From Tubulanus polymorphus (taxonomy: Eukaryota > Nemertea > Palaeonemertea > Tubulaniformes > Tubulanidae), in NCBI RefSeq assembly GCF_964204645.1, contig NC_134026.1, positions 4,838,001 through 4,902,000 on the forward strand: DNA of 64,000 nucleotides, in the 5' to 3' direction. This document shows, one piece after another, positions 1-11,500 of the stretch (position 1 is its first letter; each line of letters begins with the position of its first letter). The notes under the pieces were generated by a model. The model was not told where the DNA came from. It did not search any database and saw only the letters and a list, made by a program, of their open reading frames with translations. The position numbers and the translations under genes were made by a program.

Positions 1-1325
1 GAAAGGCAACAATGTGGAAATTTCGCAAAACTATCCGGCTACGTACCGGGAGTGTTTGCTCTCGAACGAGAGTGTCAACATCGCTACAACTGTTCTTGTG
101 CAGCACTACGGAGATATAACAAGATCGAGAAACTTGCGAACTGTTGTAAAGTGATGTATCGCGAGATTACCCAGAGCGACGAGCTAAACCAATTTTCAAT
201 TCGTGATGAGCTTAAATTTTCCTAATGATTTCGCGAATGCGAATGATAATATCGAGGCGAAGTTATTCATCGATCTCGATACAATTGGTAATTTGATCGA
301 TATTACGAAAGTTAACTTTGCGTTAGGGAAATTGGCTTAAATCGGTGTTAACAAAACGCGCTAAAGTGCTGCGGTTTTACACCTGAAAATTGCGTATTCA
401 ATTCGAACATTGTCGTCGTCGTGTATCGCGATCTACCTGAACAAGCGCGTTATGCATAATCCAATCAGTCGTAGAAAATTGGCTAATTTTATCTCGTCGG
501 CAACATTGCCGGGTCCGCGCAAATCGTTGAATTCAGATCGGCGCGTCGATCTGATCGCGCGTTCCGAACATCGCAACTCGATTTCAACCGAATTATCAGC
601 TGTATGCAGAAAACGTCGGGCAAAATAGCGGCGTCTTGTCGCATTCACGCTCAATAAAGCAAGGACGTTTCAAGTCTAATTGAACGCGCTCGTGTCAAAG
701 TAAGGTTACATACATCCGTGATCGCAGTGCAAATTTCCGTCTTACTCGTCATCGCCATGTGGTCCGTCTGTTAGGCCGTCAAAAGATGAGCCTCGTTGCG
801 TCATCAATGATTGAAAAAAATATCCCTGCATCATCATCGTCATCATCAAAGTCTATTCATTTCATCAACTCGTGGTTGAAATATCGCGTGATCGATTTCG
901 TCGCGTCGTTAGAAACCTCTTCGTTGTCGTTTCCAAACTGACAATCATGCTTGTGCGGCTTTATTTTGACGGTTTGCTGATTAAGCACTTGTGTCGGGAA
1001 AAATGTGTCATCACGTGCGTGAAAATGACACAATGTTCGTGTATGATTTTGCGGCGTATTAAGAAAAAACTCTGATCTGATCCGATCATCTGAGATTCGG
1101 TCTTAGGAAAACTCGTATCACATCGCGAGGTTGAGTCTCCAATTCATCCAGGACTCGCTTGTTGCATCTCGGCTACAGTCAGGTCACCTGAGATCCACGA
1201 TCATTTTGAACCGACCGCTTAAGTCATTTGGTGTGTACATCGCTGTACATTGGCTACGACCTTACGATCGGTCATAAGTGCACTCATGTTGCAAAAATCA
1301 GCGACTTCTTCCCGATACCTTATAA
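1..1325. other. Upstream flank, no gene recognised
   Basis: Mixed-composition flank with many CpG dinucleotides over roughly 1-700. Open frames here are short and unsupported by splice signals. I see no recognisable domain and no clear repeat until the minisatellite begins. It could contain distal promoter or upstream UTR sequence of the gene that starts near 8 kb, but nothing in the sequence shows this directly. Confidence 0.5.
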
Positions 1326-1585
1326 CCCAACAATTGAGTCGTATCTGATGCTAGGTTTGGAACAATTGGGTCGCATCTTATGCTTGGGTTTGAACAATTG
1401 GGTCGTATCTTATGCTTGGGTTGGAACAATTGGGTCGCATCTAATGCTTGGGTTGGAACAATTGGGTCGCATCTTATGCTTGGGTTGGAACAATTGGGTC
1501 GCATCTTATGCTTGGGTTTGAACAATTGGGTTGTATCTTATGCTGGGGTTGGAACAATTGGGTCACATCTTATGCTTGGGTTGGC
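1326..1585. repeat. Minisatellite, 8 units of 32 bp
   Basis: The anchor AACAATTG recurs at 1329, 1361, 1393, 1425, 1457, 1489, 1521 and 1553, always exactly 32 bp apart, with the unit continuing as GGGTCGCATCTTATGCTTGG. Units differ by a few substitutions and there are no length changes. Because 32 is not a multiple of three, the open frames crossing the array read the same repeat in successive frames, so they are a by-product of the repeat and not coding. Confidence 0.95.
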
Positions 1586-2114
1586 GGTGGCTACCTGATT
1601 TTAGAAGGCCATGCGATCGGGCATGCGACTAACTTCTAGCAAGGTCTCATTATGAAGCAACTCGTTTCAACAGAAACTTGAGTTGGAAGAATGAAATTAA
1701 TGAAGATACTCGATATCGTCTCTGTTATTTTACCTCGCCTGATATTTAAGTAAATGTGACTGCATAAGGTTTTTAATGATTGTCGAGTGGACTACAGAAT
1801 GAGGCGTAGCTTTTATCTGCTAGGTTGTAGCTGTCAAACAACGTAATTTTCAACTGTTGGATTAATTCCGTTTTTGCTGATCACGTTTCATTCTCTTGTC
1901 AACGCGAGAGTGCTTGCGGGCATCTTAACTTCATCAACGCAACAACAGTTAATTAACTTCGCCGTGAAAAGCTAATATTTCTAATTTCATCCCTATTGAT
2001 TATAGCTGTAATATCTCAATTTTCGAGTCGAACCGGAGTCTCATCTGAATACAACGTAAACAAATCTGATTGGGGATGATGTGGACAAATCTGCCGGATC
2101 TGAGGCCCAAGTCG
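1586..2114. other. Non-genic stretch
   Basis: I see no gene, repeat array or foldback structure here. It separates the 32-bp minisatellite from the terminal-inverted-repeat element that begins near 2115. Confidence 0.5.
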
Positions 2115-2365
2115 AACAGGATGGCCGCTGACGTGGAAAACTCAGGAAATCAGAAAAATCTAGAAAAAATCAGGGAAAACTTGGAAAACTTGTATAAATC
2201 TATTGACCACATGTTTCTTTATGAATACGTGATTCAATGAAAAATGAATGAATTATAACATTTTAAACATAGAAATTTTTCTGATTAACTTGCGGGGAAT
2301 TTTGCATAATCAGATGTCAGGGAAAACTCGGGATTTGAAAATGGGAGGAAAGTGGTCACCCTGTT
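2115..2365. mobile_element. Short TIR element (CAGGGTGGCCACT type), copy 1
   Basis: The left end AACAGGATGGCCGCT and the right end AGTGGTCACCCTGTT are imperfect inverted repeats, 12 of 15 positions matching. The interior contains several runs of the theme TCAGGGAAAACT. A second copy lies at 6583-6844. No coding capacity is visible, so this is a non-autonomous element, probably mobilised by a cut-and-paste transposase encoded elsewhere. Confidence 0.6.
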
Positions 2366-4197
2366 GAACCGCTGCGCAGAAACAAACACCGGGCATGGAT
2401 TATGTAGGATTTTAGGCTTTGACATTCTTGGCGTTGGCACCGGAAAAAAGATGACAGAGTATGAAAATTCGGTTACGCCGTGAATAATCCTCGCGTCTGG
2501 CGCAATCATCCATGAGCAATAATTCAGTAATCAACAGCTTGTCACCGGCGTAATCGAGAATATGATGACCACCTTCCAGGAAGTGTATGGGCATCATCTG
2601 TAAATTTATATGATCAAAAAGAGCATCATCATCATCCGACGTACATTATGGCATTGCTGGAGATTTTTATGGATCAGTTTAGTGACTTATAACTATTGGT
2701 GATGCCAAACTAGTCACCGGGATACCCATCTTCAATTTCACTCATCAACTTCAATGATGAAGTGCCCAAATCCATGATTTCCAAATTTTGATTCGAAATT
2801 CTGCCCGTAAAGTTACATAATTGCGTATTACCAAAAATACATTAAGAAGATATTTTTGGTATTACTTGACGTCATTTAATAGTTGCTTCAGTCTAGATCA
2901 ATCCTTTTTAAATGAATTAGCTGTATGGAAAGCTTTTACACCTCTTACCACTAATATTCAATGTTTGAGGTCAATATTCGCTGAATATTTTCGTAATTGG
3001 CCGCGATCGTGCGGCGTATAAAGACTTATCGCGTGATAGAGAACTCGCAAGAATTAGCCGGCGATTTTCTCATTTCCACCAGGTACATTAGAGAGGAAAC
3101 ATTCGCCTTAACGATTTCATGAAATAAGTCGAACCCGTCGGGACATTACGTTTGTACCTTCTTCTCTAGCGATGGCGTGACAGCAGACGAATGACGAACG
3201 GTGAAACGACGCGACAAAGGGAAAAATGTCGTATGCAATATCGATCGCAGTTCGGCAACGGTTTTGGTGTCATTGCGATTGTTTCGCTTTGAAAGTGTCA
3301 GCGCCGGTAAATTGGATTCGCTAAATATTTTCACCGCGGTCATCGTCTTGCCGTAACAGGCAATTCATTAAATGAAATGTCAGCCACGTCATTTATCGTA
3401 TCAGATTTGTAATAATGCGGCGACCGACCGCGATACGGCCGGCGTTATTGGCGTAAACAATAGGATGTCGTAGTCGTCGTCATCGTAAGCTGCGCTTCGC
3501 GGTGCCACGTCGCGGCGTCGCTTTATGAAAATCTCGTTTTGATTTGCCGGCGATCTCCGAGGGGTTGGAATACGCCGAGAAAAACTGCGGGACGCGTCCG
3601 CCGGGAATCGTCGTCAATGTTACGATCAGGTCGTGTATGCAACGCGCGTAATATCTCTGTTGGCTTATTTCGCGCAGTATATCGTCTCTCTCGTGTAAAC
3701 TAGAAAAATGACCGTCCATTCCTCTGATTTATTCGTTTTCGCATCCAGGTGATGGATAAGCTATCCCCCACGCGACCTTGACCTAATCTTGTCCAGTAAC
3801 TGGTCAGTTGTAAAGCGGTGGTGGTATTTTATTAGATATTTACATCTATACGCGAGATCGCGCTTGCGTAATCTGTAATCGCTGCAGAAATGATGAACAT
3901 TGCTTTATATTCCGGTTTAACACCACTTCCCCTGTCCCCCGAAACGAGACACAACCGGAATTTCCATAATTGCGAATTCCGCATAAATAATTCATTTGCC
4001 GGGTGTGATATTGTAACGACTGTTTGCTGAAGTTAATATCAACATCGAAAATAATGATCGCGTTGAAAAAACTACAAATGGCTTCCGCCTGCATCAAAGC
4101 ATCCAAGCGAGCATTAAAAAGCCAGGATCCAGTCTTAAGTCTAATGAACACACTGTACATCCATCTTCCCCTACCTTGCAAACAAGATTTTTGCTTT
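2366..4197. other. Upstream flank with minus-strand open frames
   Basis: No gene is recognised. Three minus-strand open frames stand out, at 2412-2597, about 3180-3343 and 3480-3719; the last two lie in CpG-rich sequence. The first is preceded on the minus strand by TTTACAG and could be an internal exon, but its pyrimidine tract is poor and its only nearby donor (GTAACC) is weak. I do not recognise any of the three proteins and cannot show they join, so I do not call them genes. Confidence 0.4.
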
Positions 4198-4400
4198 TTT
4201 GACCCGGGCCGACCATCCATGCTGGTGTTCCTCCTTGACACTGCCCAAATTTAGCCCAACCAAAAACCACGGACCAGGTTCGTACCAGGTTCGTACCAAA
4301 TTGTAGCATGGGTCAAATTAATGGACTGAAATCAAAATCTCGAATTGTTTCCGGAAGTGACTCACTTCTTAGTAGCCCCGGGCCAAATTATCTCTTTAGT
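4198..4400 (+). mobile_element. GGCCAAATTTGGCC-family miniature element, copy 1 (degraded)
   Basis: Diverged copy sharing the family landmarks in order: GACCCGGGCC, CCCAACCAAAAACCACGGACCAGG, then TAGCATGGGTCAAATTAATG and CCGGAAGTGACTCACTT. The right third, with the GAGTGAGTGG motif, is missing. An 11-bp piece (GGTTCGTACCA) is tandemly duplicated inside it near 4276-4298. Orientation is defined relative to the nearly complete copy at 41004-41270. Confidence 0.7.
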
Positions 4401-5078
4401 TTGCAACTTGAGTTACTATTGGACAGCTGGGGCCAAGAAATCTTATGGCTTAAATTAATAAGAATGTACCAGCTCTTACGAAAAAATATTTCTTGTCACA
4501 TTTCTGACACAGAATCATCAGGTTCTTATTGAAGAAGTTGCGCGTTTACATGGCCGGTCATCTGACAGACAGGTCCACATGGATCTCATAATCAGTCTGA
4601 CATACAGCAGCGCTATGAGGTTGATGTTAGGTAACAATTCTGTCATGTCATTGCATTCAGGTTCCTTGATAATTTCTCACATGGCTGCTCTACTCAATTA
4701 AAATGTCTGCGCTGTCTGCTAGTAGTTTTAATCGAAAATCAGCATATTACTCACCGATGGCGATTTATAGTAATGAGTTGATGTTTGCTGAACGCAATGT
4801 TTGACTTGTTATAAGCGTTGTTTGGTTTTCTCAGTTTGTCAGGCATTGTTGTAGTTGGGTACCTGCGGGAGATCTCGAGGTGTTGGGTCATCATCATAAT
4901 TAATGATTCATTTCATTTCAAATTACGTTGGAGTTATAACTGAACTTGCATGTAGTATGCCTACACAAAGTTGCAGCGTTTCCTGCCCAAGATGCTAATT
5001 TTGATTGGTTGAAATAAAAAGATTTAGGTCGTCATCTTATACAAATACACAATGAATCTGTGATCTGGGGACAATGAC
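4401..5078. other. Non-genic stretch
   Basis: I see no gene or structured repeat here beyond short AT-rich runs. It lies between a degraded miniature element and a foldback element. Confidence 0.5.
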
Positions 5079-5403
5079 TAAAGCCCAATAATGCAAACAA
5101 CACAGAGAAACACTGAAACACAAACAGGGAATCAAAGACATTTGATCTCGGAAACACTCCCTGAAATCATGTTTCTTGTTTTTTTACAAAGCCCAATGCA
5201 TGCAACAGGGAAACATGGAAACAGGAGACATAAACATTTTTTCTGAGCATTTCCCCATATCATTTGTATTTATGAGAAACATGAAACATGGTTTCATGAA
5301 ACTTTAACCTAAGCTTTAATGCACTTGTTGCAGGGAAATGCTCAGAAACATGTTTCTGTCACCTGTTTCCGTGTTTTCCTGTGTCATCTGCTTAAGGCTT
5401 TAC
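5079..5403. mobile_element. Foldback miniature element (AAAGCC...GGCTTTAC family), copy 1, compound
   Basis: The left end reads TAAAGCCCAATAATGCA and the right end CTTAAGGCTTTACA, forming imperfect inverted ends. The interior is rich in GGGAAACA and GAAACATG and their complements. A second left-end-like sequence (ACAAAGCCCAATGCATGCA) sits near 5187, so this is probably one partial copy next to, or interrupted by, another. A related copy lies at 36807-36978. No coding capacity. Confidence 0.6.
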
Positions 5404-6582
5404 AAGTAAGAGGTATGAATGGGGTGGGTCATGGCCGCCGCTGCTGCTGCTGCTGTAGTCAGATATTGACGCAGTATTTGCCAGTGCTACTTCCCCCTAC
5501 GCATTTGATCTGCGATGTTGTGACTGATTGAATTTTCGTTGATGCTGATGAAATAGACGCAGCTTAGCTGCTTGATATGCAGGGTAGCAGTACGGACCTT
5601 TAATAGAACAATCACTGATTCTAGTATTTCTGACTATGACATACGATATCCTGTCTGCTTATGTCGTCTTAGAAGAAGGGGTGACCAACTCGTCCACCTC
5701 AGTTGCCCATTCGTTTGCCCTATAAACCGAAACCAAAAGTAATGGCTTGATTGGGACCAAAATACAATCCTTCATCACCTGATATTGGTTTCCGATATAC
5801 TGGTAGATACATATTTAATGCCTGTCTGAAAAACTATTTTCGTTACTGACAATGTGATGTATATAGTTGAACGATATATCTATTGTACGATGAATTATTA
5901 AAGATGATGATTTCCCCGAAAATTTGGTGAAATACTTGTCTGGAAGTGAGAGACGCTTATGAAATATTAAACACCCACGTTAGACATAACCGTGTTGAGT
6001 GTTATATAATATATGTGATCTGAATTTTCTAATAAGATCTCGAGTACGGGTGGAAAGTAGCTGAAAGTGAAAAGTCAACTGGTTCTCAACAGCCACTTTC
6101 TATCGCTACCTTGTGCTGCACGAACATTTGGCAGGAATACGTAATGCGCTAAGAGCAATGGAAGTGAAACTATCTGAAATTCTAAATCTTACGGTTAATA
6201 TATAAAAAGACTTGTCACATGAAGTCGAAGTCATGAAGTCAAAGTCTTAGCCAATAGATGAGTAATTTGATGTTTGTCAAGTTTAGTGACCTCATTGATG
6301 TTTTGCAAAATATCTATATGGACAGATATGTCGATGATGGAAAAAAATGCACAAGATGTCATCTTTAATGGCAATTGGCTCGGTGAAGAGGTGCTCGTAT
6401 GGATGTTAGGAAATAGGGTTATTGAAGTCGAGGATAAGAGGAACTTGTATTTCGCTGTACCATAGCTAGCCAGTAAACTAGATCATGAAGTGTTCTCTTG
6501 GTGTATCATACATCATTATTTAATATGATAATATATGTCATCATTGAGAATACATTTACTGATTATCATCAAAGGTCTTTAG
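5404..6582. other. Non-genic stretch
   Basis: A short CTG/CCG-rich run (about 5435-5456) is the only compositional feature. I see no gene or repeat family in the rest. Confidence 0.5.
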
Positions 6583-6844
6583 ACAGGGCGGCCACCTACC
6601 TGGAGATCAGGGAATAGTCCGGAAATTTTCTTTTCTTGAAACAAGTCGGGATTTAGTATAAAACTAAGCTTAAGAGGAAAAGTCGAGGAAATCTTTTGAG
6701 ATCATGAATAAAAGTTTCTGTGTATGTTTTACATATTTGACTGTGCTTGTTGATTAGATTCAATCTTAGTAGATCAAGTCAGGGAAAACAATGTGCATGT
6801 CAGGGAATAGTCATGGAAAAAGCATGTCTGAAAGTGACCACCCT
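6583..6844. mobile_element. Short TIR element (CAGGGTGGCCACT type), copy 2
   Basis: The left end CAGGGCGGCCACCT and right end AAGTGACCACCCT are inverted repeats of the same type as the element at 2115-2365. The interior again carries repeated TCAGGGAATAGTC and TCAGGGAAAACA themes. No open frame of note lies inside. Confidence 0.6.
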
Positions 6845-7214
6845 CATAGACTCTGTGCACGATTATCTAAAGTGAAGTGATGATATGATAGATTTTGAAA
6901 TATCTTGAACCAAAATGATATTGCCTAATGATCAAAATTGGGGATCATCATGTACAGATCAGTGAACTATAGGGATTTTACTATTTATGAAGGTATAGCA
7001 CATGTAATTGAAAATTCTATGATTGGGATAGGGGAAGGCTTAGCTGCTTTGAAAAACGCATCTCTGCAGGCTGTGTTCAAACTTATTCGATCCGTAGACA
7101 TTAAGATTACATTGTTTAAAGTATAATGTATAAAGACATCGAGGCTACATTCTATTTCATAGCTATATATGTATGAAAGGATAAAAGTTTCTGATGAAAA
7201 TAATTACGACTTAC
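6845..7214. other. Non-genic stretch
   Basis: AT-rich sequence with no recognised gene or repeat. It lies just downstream, on the minus strand, of the candidate antisense exon at 7215-7254 and would be that transcript's intron. Confidence 0.4.
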
Positions 7215-7254
7215 CTTCATCACTAGGGTTCAATCTTCCGCGTATCATTCGCCC
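7215..7254 (-). other. Candidate short antisense exon
   Basis: On the minus strand, a pyrimidine-containing acceptor TGTCTGTCAATTCAG is followed by 40 nt and then a perfect AAG|GTAAGT donor. Only one frame is open through it, reading GRMIRGRLNPSDE with a phase 1 end, and it contains an ATG followed by IRGRLNPSDE. It could be a first or early exon of a gene transcribed leftwards, divergent from the LAR-type gene. No phase-compatible partner exon was found to its left, so a chance match remains quite possible. Confidence 0.25.
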
Positions 7255-7943
7255 CTGAATTGACAGACATATATCAGGATGTTAGTTTTCTAGTTGCGAA
7301 AACGACGCATTCGTCATCGCTTTATTTCACGATGAAATGTCAACAGCTCGTCGCGGCGAATTGTTTCGATTAATAATTAATTCGTCGTTTGAATTTGACG
7401 AAGCGTCCGTCCGTGCCCTCGCACGCGCGCGCGCATCCACGTGTGTACACATGCTCTTAAACTACTCGCACGCGCCACGGCTGCTAGAACTGCTTTCGCG
7501 TCGTCCGTGTACTTTTGGAGTGTAGAAGACGACATCTTTCTCATCTCTGCAAAGAGACGTTTTGCCGCAAAACGCTGGAAATTGTCACCTTGATTTGATT
7601 CAGCGCGAGAATACTACTACATCGGCTAGACAAAAGCGTCGACAACGGTTACCCCTCTGGAAAACCAGCGTTGGTGGTGTCGTTTGATTGGCCTATCGCA
7701 GTTTCTAAGCTCGTTAATATTCATAAGCTGGCATGTGTGATGGAGTCTGGCAACATTTCGTGTGTCGGTTAGCGCAGTTATGAGAACGGTTGTTCTATCA
7801 TACCGGATAAAGTTATATCAATTAACGTGTATTCGATGATTTTGACCATTGGTTGGTATTTGAGTCCGGATTTAGGTCGGGTTTAACTCGTGTTGATTGC
7901 GGAAACCGGTATTCTATTCACGCGCGTGTGTATGTATGATAGC
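7255..7943. other. CpG-rich upstream region of the LAR-type gene
   Basis: Between about 7300 and 7560 CpG dinucleotides are dense, and two alternating purine-pyrimidine tracts occur: GCACGCGCGCGCGC at 7421-7434 and ACGTGTGTACACATG at 7439-7453. Such tracts favour Z-DNA. Its position just before the candidate promoter suggests a proximal regulatory region; that role is inferred from position and composition only. Confidence 0.35.
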
Positions 7944-7980
7944 TATATAACCTAATAGTTCAGAGCCTGAGAGTTTACTA
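7944..7980 (+). promoter_or_regulatory. Candidate core promoter (TATA box) of the LAR-type gene
   Basis: TATATAA at 7944-7950 lies about 30 bp before TTTACTAC near 7973-7980, a permissible start region. An initiator-like TTCAG at 7959-7963 is closer than usual to the TATA box. It is on the coding strand, 0.5 kb before the spliced first coding exon. Many chance TATA boxes are expected in sequence this AT-rich, so confidence is low. Confidence 0.3.
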
Positions 7981-8056
7981 CTCTGTAATACTGTTGCTCT
8001 ATACCTCAGCAACTAGGAATATCTACATCACCGAGTCAGTCTACAGATGTTGTTCT
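7975..8056 (+). other. Candidate non-coding first exon (5' UTR)
   Basis: The coding exon begins after a strong splice acceptor at 8449-8450, so an upstream untranslated exon must exist. The best nearby donor is GTAAGA at 8057-8062, about 80 bp after the possible TATA-directed start. This would give an intron of 394 bp (8057-8450). The exact start is uncertain, and other upstream donors are possible. Confidence 0.3.
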
Positions 8057-8471
8057 GTAAGACGAGAACTCAACGGAAAACCGTTGGATGCTGAGTTAGT
8101 TAGTTTCATTGTTGCGGTTGATCTATCGGGAGTCATATACGGGAGTCATACGCGTCGGGCGGTCGTGCAGATATAACTTAACACTGTGATCGATTCCGAT
8201 ACTGAAATAATTGGCGCGCCGATTTTTTGGGATCTATCGTAACTGTTATCGGCGTTTTTCTAAACCTAGCGATTGAATATCGGGATTTTACGTGTGATAG
8301 TGATATCTCCTGCGGACTGGTCAAACGAGGAGGAATAAAGAAAAGAACTTTTTTCCGATAGAAATATTGATATAAATTGGTCAACAGGAGCGCGGTAATG
8401 TAAACGAACGTGTTTTGATGTTTGTGTTTTCATTTTATCATTGTATTTAGGCTTCTTGATCTAAAACTACA

Positions 8472-8544
8472 ATGGCAATGCTGTCTGTAGGCATGTTACT
8501 CCTACCATTTGTCTTGTTGATGGTCAAGACAACCCAAGCAGTCG
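8472..8544 (+). CDS. LAR-type receptor tyrosine phosphatase, first coding exon (signal peptide)
   Basis: The exon spans 8451-8544: a strong acceptor (TTTTCATTTTATCATTGTATTTAG), 21 nt of 5' UTR, then ATG in a good initiation context (A at -3, G at +4). It encodes 24 residues with a hydrophobic core (GMLLLPFVLLMV) and a short polar end (KTTQAV), a typical signal peptide that targets the receptor to the secretory pathway. It ends in phase 1 at a GTAAGT donor (8545-8550). The leftover G plus AT from the exon at 56656 makes GAT (Asp), giving the mature start DAPKITLAP. Family members also place a phase 1 intron between signal peptide and Ig1. The 48.1-kb intron that follows is very long. By itself this exon would be anonymous; the frame match to the Ig1 exon is what assigns it. 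Confidence 0.75.
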
Positions 8545-11500
8545 GTAAGTGTTGAGCTACTTTTTTTCTTCTCAGTCCAGCATGAAGACGGTTATGACAG
8601 GTTATTTACTCAAAATAAGTGATTCTGCAATTATGGTTAATAGATATATGAAAAGTACCAAGCATTGATCGCTATATAAAAGATTGATTTTTATCCTTTA
8701 TCATATTTTCTTCTCTATCAGTTGGCACATTTTGTTGAACAAAGATATCATAAGCTATAATTGCAGGATTTTTAAACTACATTAAACATTCCCAAAATAT
8801 GTCTGAATGTATTTATTGATCATGTATGTGGCATTATAATCTTCGTTATATGCTTTATTGTTCGGCGTTGATTTCAGTATATATAAATCTTTTGCGATTT
8901 TCAGGAAAAAAAATAACTCAAATTCCTTACGTATGTGTACTGTCTGGTGTCGTCTATTTAGGTGGAATGCCGATTTTTTTCAGTGAGAAAATCTGGTTCA
9001 TATTTAGAACCGTGAATGAGAACGTCTATATTTTTTTCTCCTTAATAGCAGTATCGTCAAGAGGTCCCTGTAAGAGCACTGACTGGAATGACAAATTTCA
9101 ACCAAAAGATGTATTGTTTGCCATACTTGAACTGTGAACTTCTTATGCAATATTTTTTTTCAAGAATTGGAACGCTGTTTGTTTATCTAGGTTTTAGGGC
9201 CATTCTGTGTGCTTAGTATATAAACAACGAGATCGGCTTCTCGATAAAGCTAATTGACTTGAAAACTGCTCCTGTACGTCGTGTTCAATAACCTGCAATC
9301 TTTACCTCACCAGCGCTCTATTATATACGGAATGTTATATCAGTGGATTATCTCGCCTAGAATAGATCCCCGAGAAACGATTCAAAACACTACTACACAA
9401 GATCAGTTTGCAGATTAAAAAAGAACTCCGTAGGCAGACGAAAACCATTATCGAGTTTACTCTGGGTGTATATGCGAGATTCCGGCCCTGATGAAAAGTG
9501 TGGGAAACAGGCTAACAGTTCCTCACCGGGTTTTATGAAATACTCTATGTAAACACATTAATACAGGGTTAATCGGGCCTACAGCAGCCGTAGCTTCGCA
9601 CTGAATTAATGATTATTCCGAAATGAAGATTATCTTTAACCTTTAGGTCTACAGACGCTGTAAGATGAGAAAAACTATTTCTGTACGCGACTGCTAATTC
9701 AAAAAATTAAAAAAATTACTGTTGGTCTTAGCTGATCAAAAGAACGATGTACCTTCAGAAAGCGTATCTGTATATTGATTTACTATTCTGATTGACATTT
9801 AAAGGCATTTGATTTGGTCGTGTACAGGGACATCATGTTACATCCAGATGGAAAATAGAAATGACAGAAAATCGAAAACGAAACTGCACGCTCGCTGAAA
9901 TCGTTAAAATCAAACTTTCTGCGTAGATAGTAATGAAATTTGTTTCGTGAGCGTAGTCAATATTTGTACCTGTTTAAACTGACTATGCGGCGCTTTCGTT
10001 TAATCTCATTTGTGCCGGAAAATGCTTTTTGTCGAAGCTTACTGCCCGTCCTAGCGAGGCATTTCCGAACCCCGTTTTCAGAAGCCGTATTCGCTGAAAA
10101 GTCCATTACCGACTTAAAAACGTAGAGAAGACATCGATGTGTCAACAAAACGTCGCCACACATACACACATTGGATACATGTGTCATAGAACAATTCTGG
10201 ATATGAATTTTGATCCAATATGAGTCGTTGACAGAACGCAGCCATCCACAAGGCCTAGCTTTCACGAATTAACACTCGGGGACTCGGCGTTTTTAAAAAG
10301 CATTTGTGAAACGAATACTTAATTCCCTAAATTTCCCACAGGCGTAGTTCGCTTATTTTTGTCCCTCGAAAAGGAATCTGAATAATGAATATATCACCGG
10401 TCGTGTCGTTCAGAATCGCTACAGTTCTGATATAATCCTGGGGCTGCTTTGACCCTTAAAGGAATATTAAAGTATCTGTGCTATAAAACTATTTTGCTTC
10501 GTAGCCACCCAATTTAGCCCCTAGGTTAAGCACTTAGCTTAGGCCACCTTCGATTTCCTAGAGACCAATCCCTCATTTTAATTCAATCTTCTCTAATTTA
10601 AGCTAACAGCGACTTATACTCAGTACAATATTGACGTCACCTCAAGTTTCTCTTCCGTTTCGAGTGCTAACACATGAGTGGATACAGTTTTGAATAATTT
10701 AAAACATTCGTTGCATTCATCAATAGTTCGTGAAGATCAGATTTATCGGACTGGTTTCGAGTTCAAACTCTCGTTTACGCAATATCACCTCAGAAGATAA
10801 AGATAGCTGGAAGGAAACTTTTCATCAGCCGGAATTTTACGCTGACATGCATTTGCAGTTTATCTACCTATCAATGACCATTAATGGCTGCCGGGGCTGC
10901 GGCATACTGGTCATAAAATGGCCGTAATCTTCATTCATGGATCAGAGTTTTTAATGCGGGATTATGGACAGTGCAGCACAGTCAGAATTAAGTTATAACA
11001 TCGACTTTAGGCGTATTGATAATTGCTAGCCGGTCTGACCATCTGGTACAAAAATTCTCTCGAGATATTAGTACTTAGGCCCCGTTATTGGTTTTTTTGA
11101 AGTGTTCTACGAGTCGTAGATGAAAGATCCCCTCAGCTTTGTAAGGTGGAGTTCTTAGAAAATCGTGCATTGCCGGATCAGGCTGGAAACGTCGACACAA
11201 TGAAAACAATAACCTTAGGTTTTTGTGTAAATGAATATCTATATAAAATGTTCATGTTTATCGCTGGAAGAATGTCTTTCAATACGTCTAAAGTTCCGGA
11301 ATACATTTTATCGGCGGAAATACTCGGCGAACGACTAAAGGAAATTAGTTTTGAGTTTCTGAACAAAGACGTGCCCGTGCGGGGCTGCCATTGCTTCGCG
11401 TTATCAACTAACTTGTCACCATCTCTTTGAAGGCCACAATATGAAATTCATGTCGTTATCTCGAATCATTCGAGATAACTTGCTAAAAACTGGCACCATA

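Noticed and set aside
3480-3719. 79-codon minus-strand frame in CpG-rich sequence that looks protein-like
   Set aside because: Not recognised, no consensus donor, and no phase-compatible neighbours could be shown.
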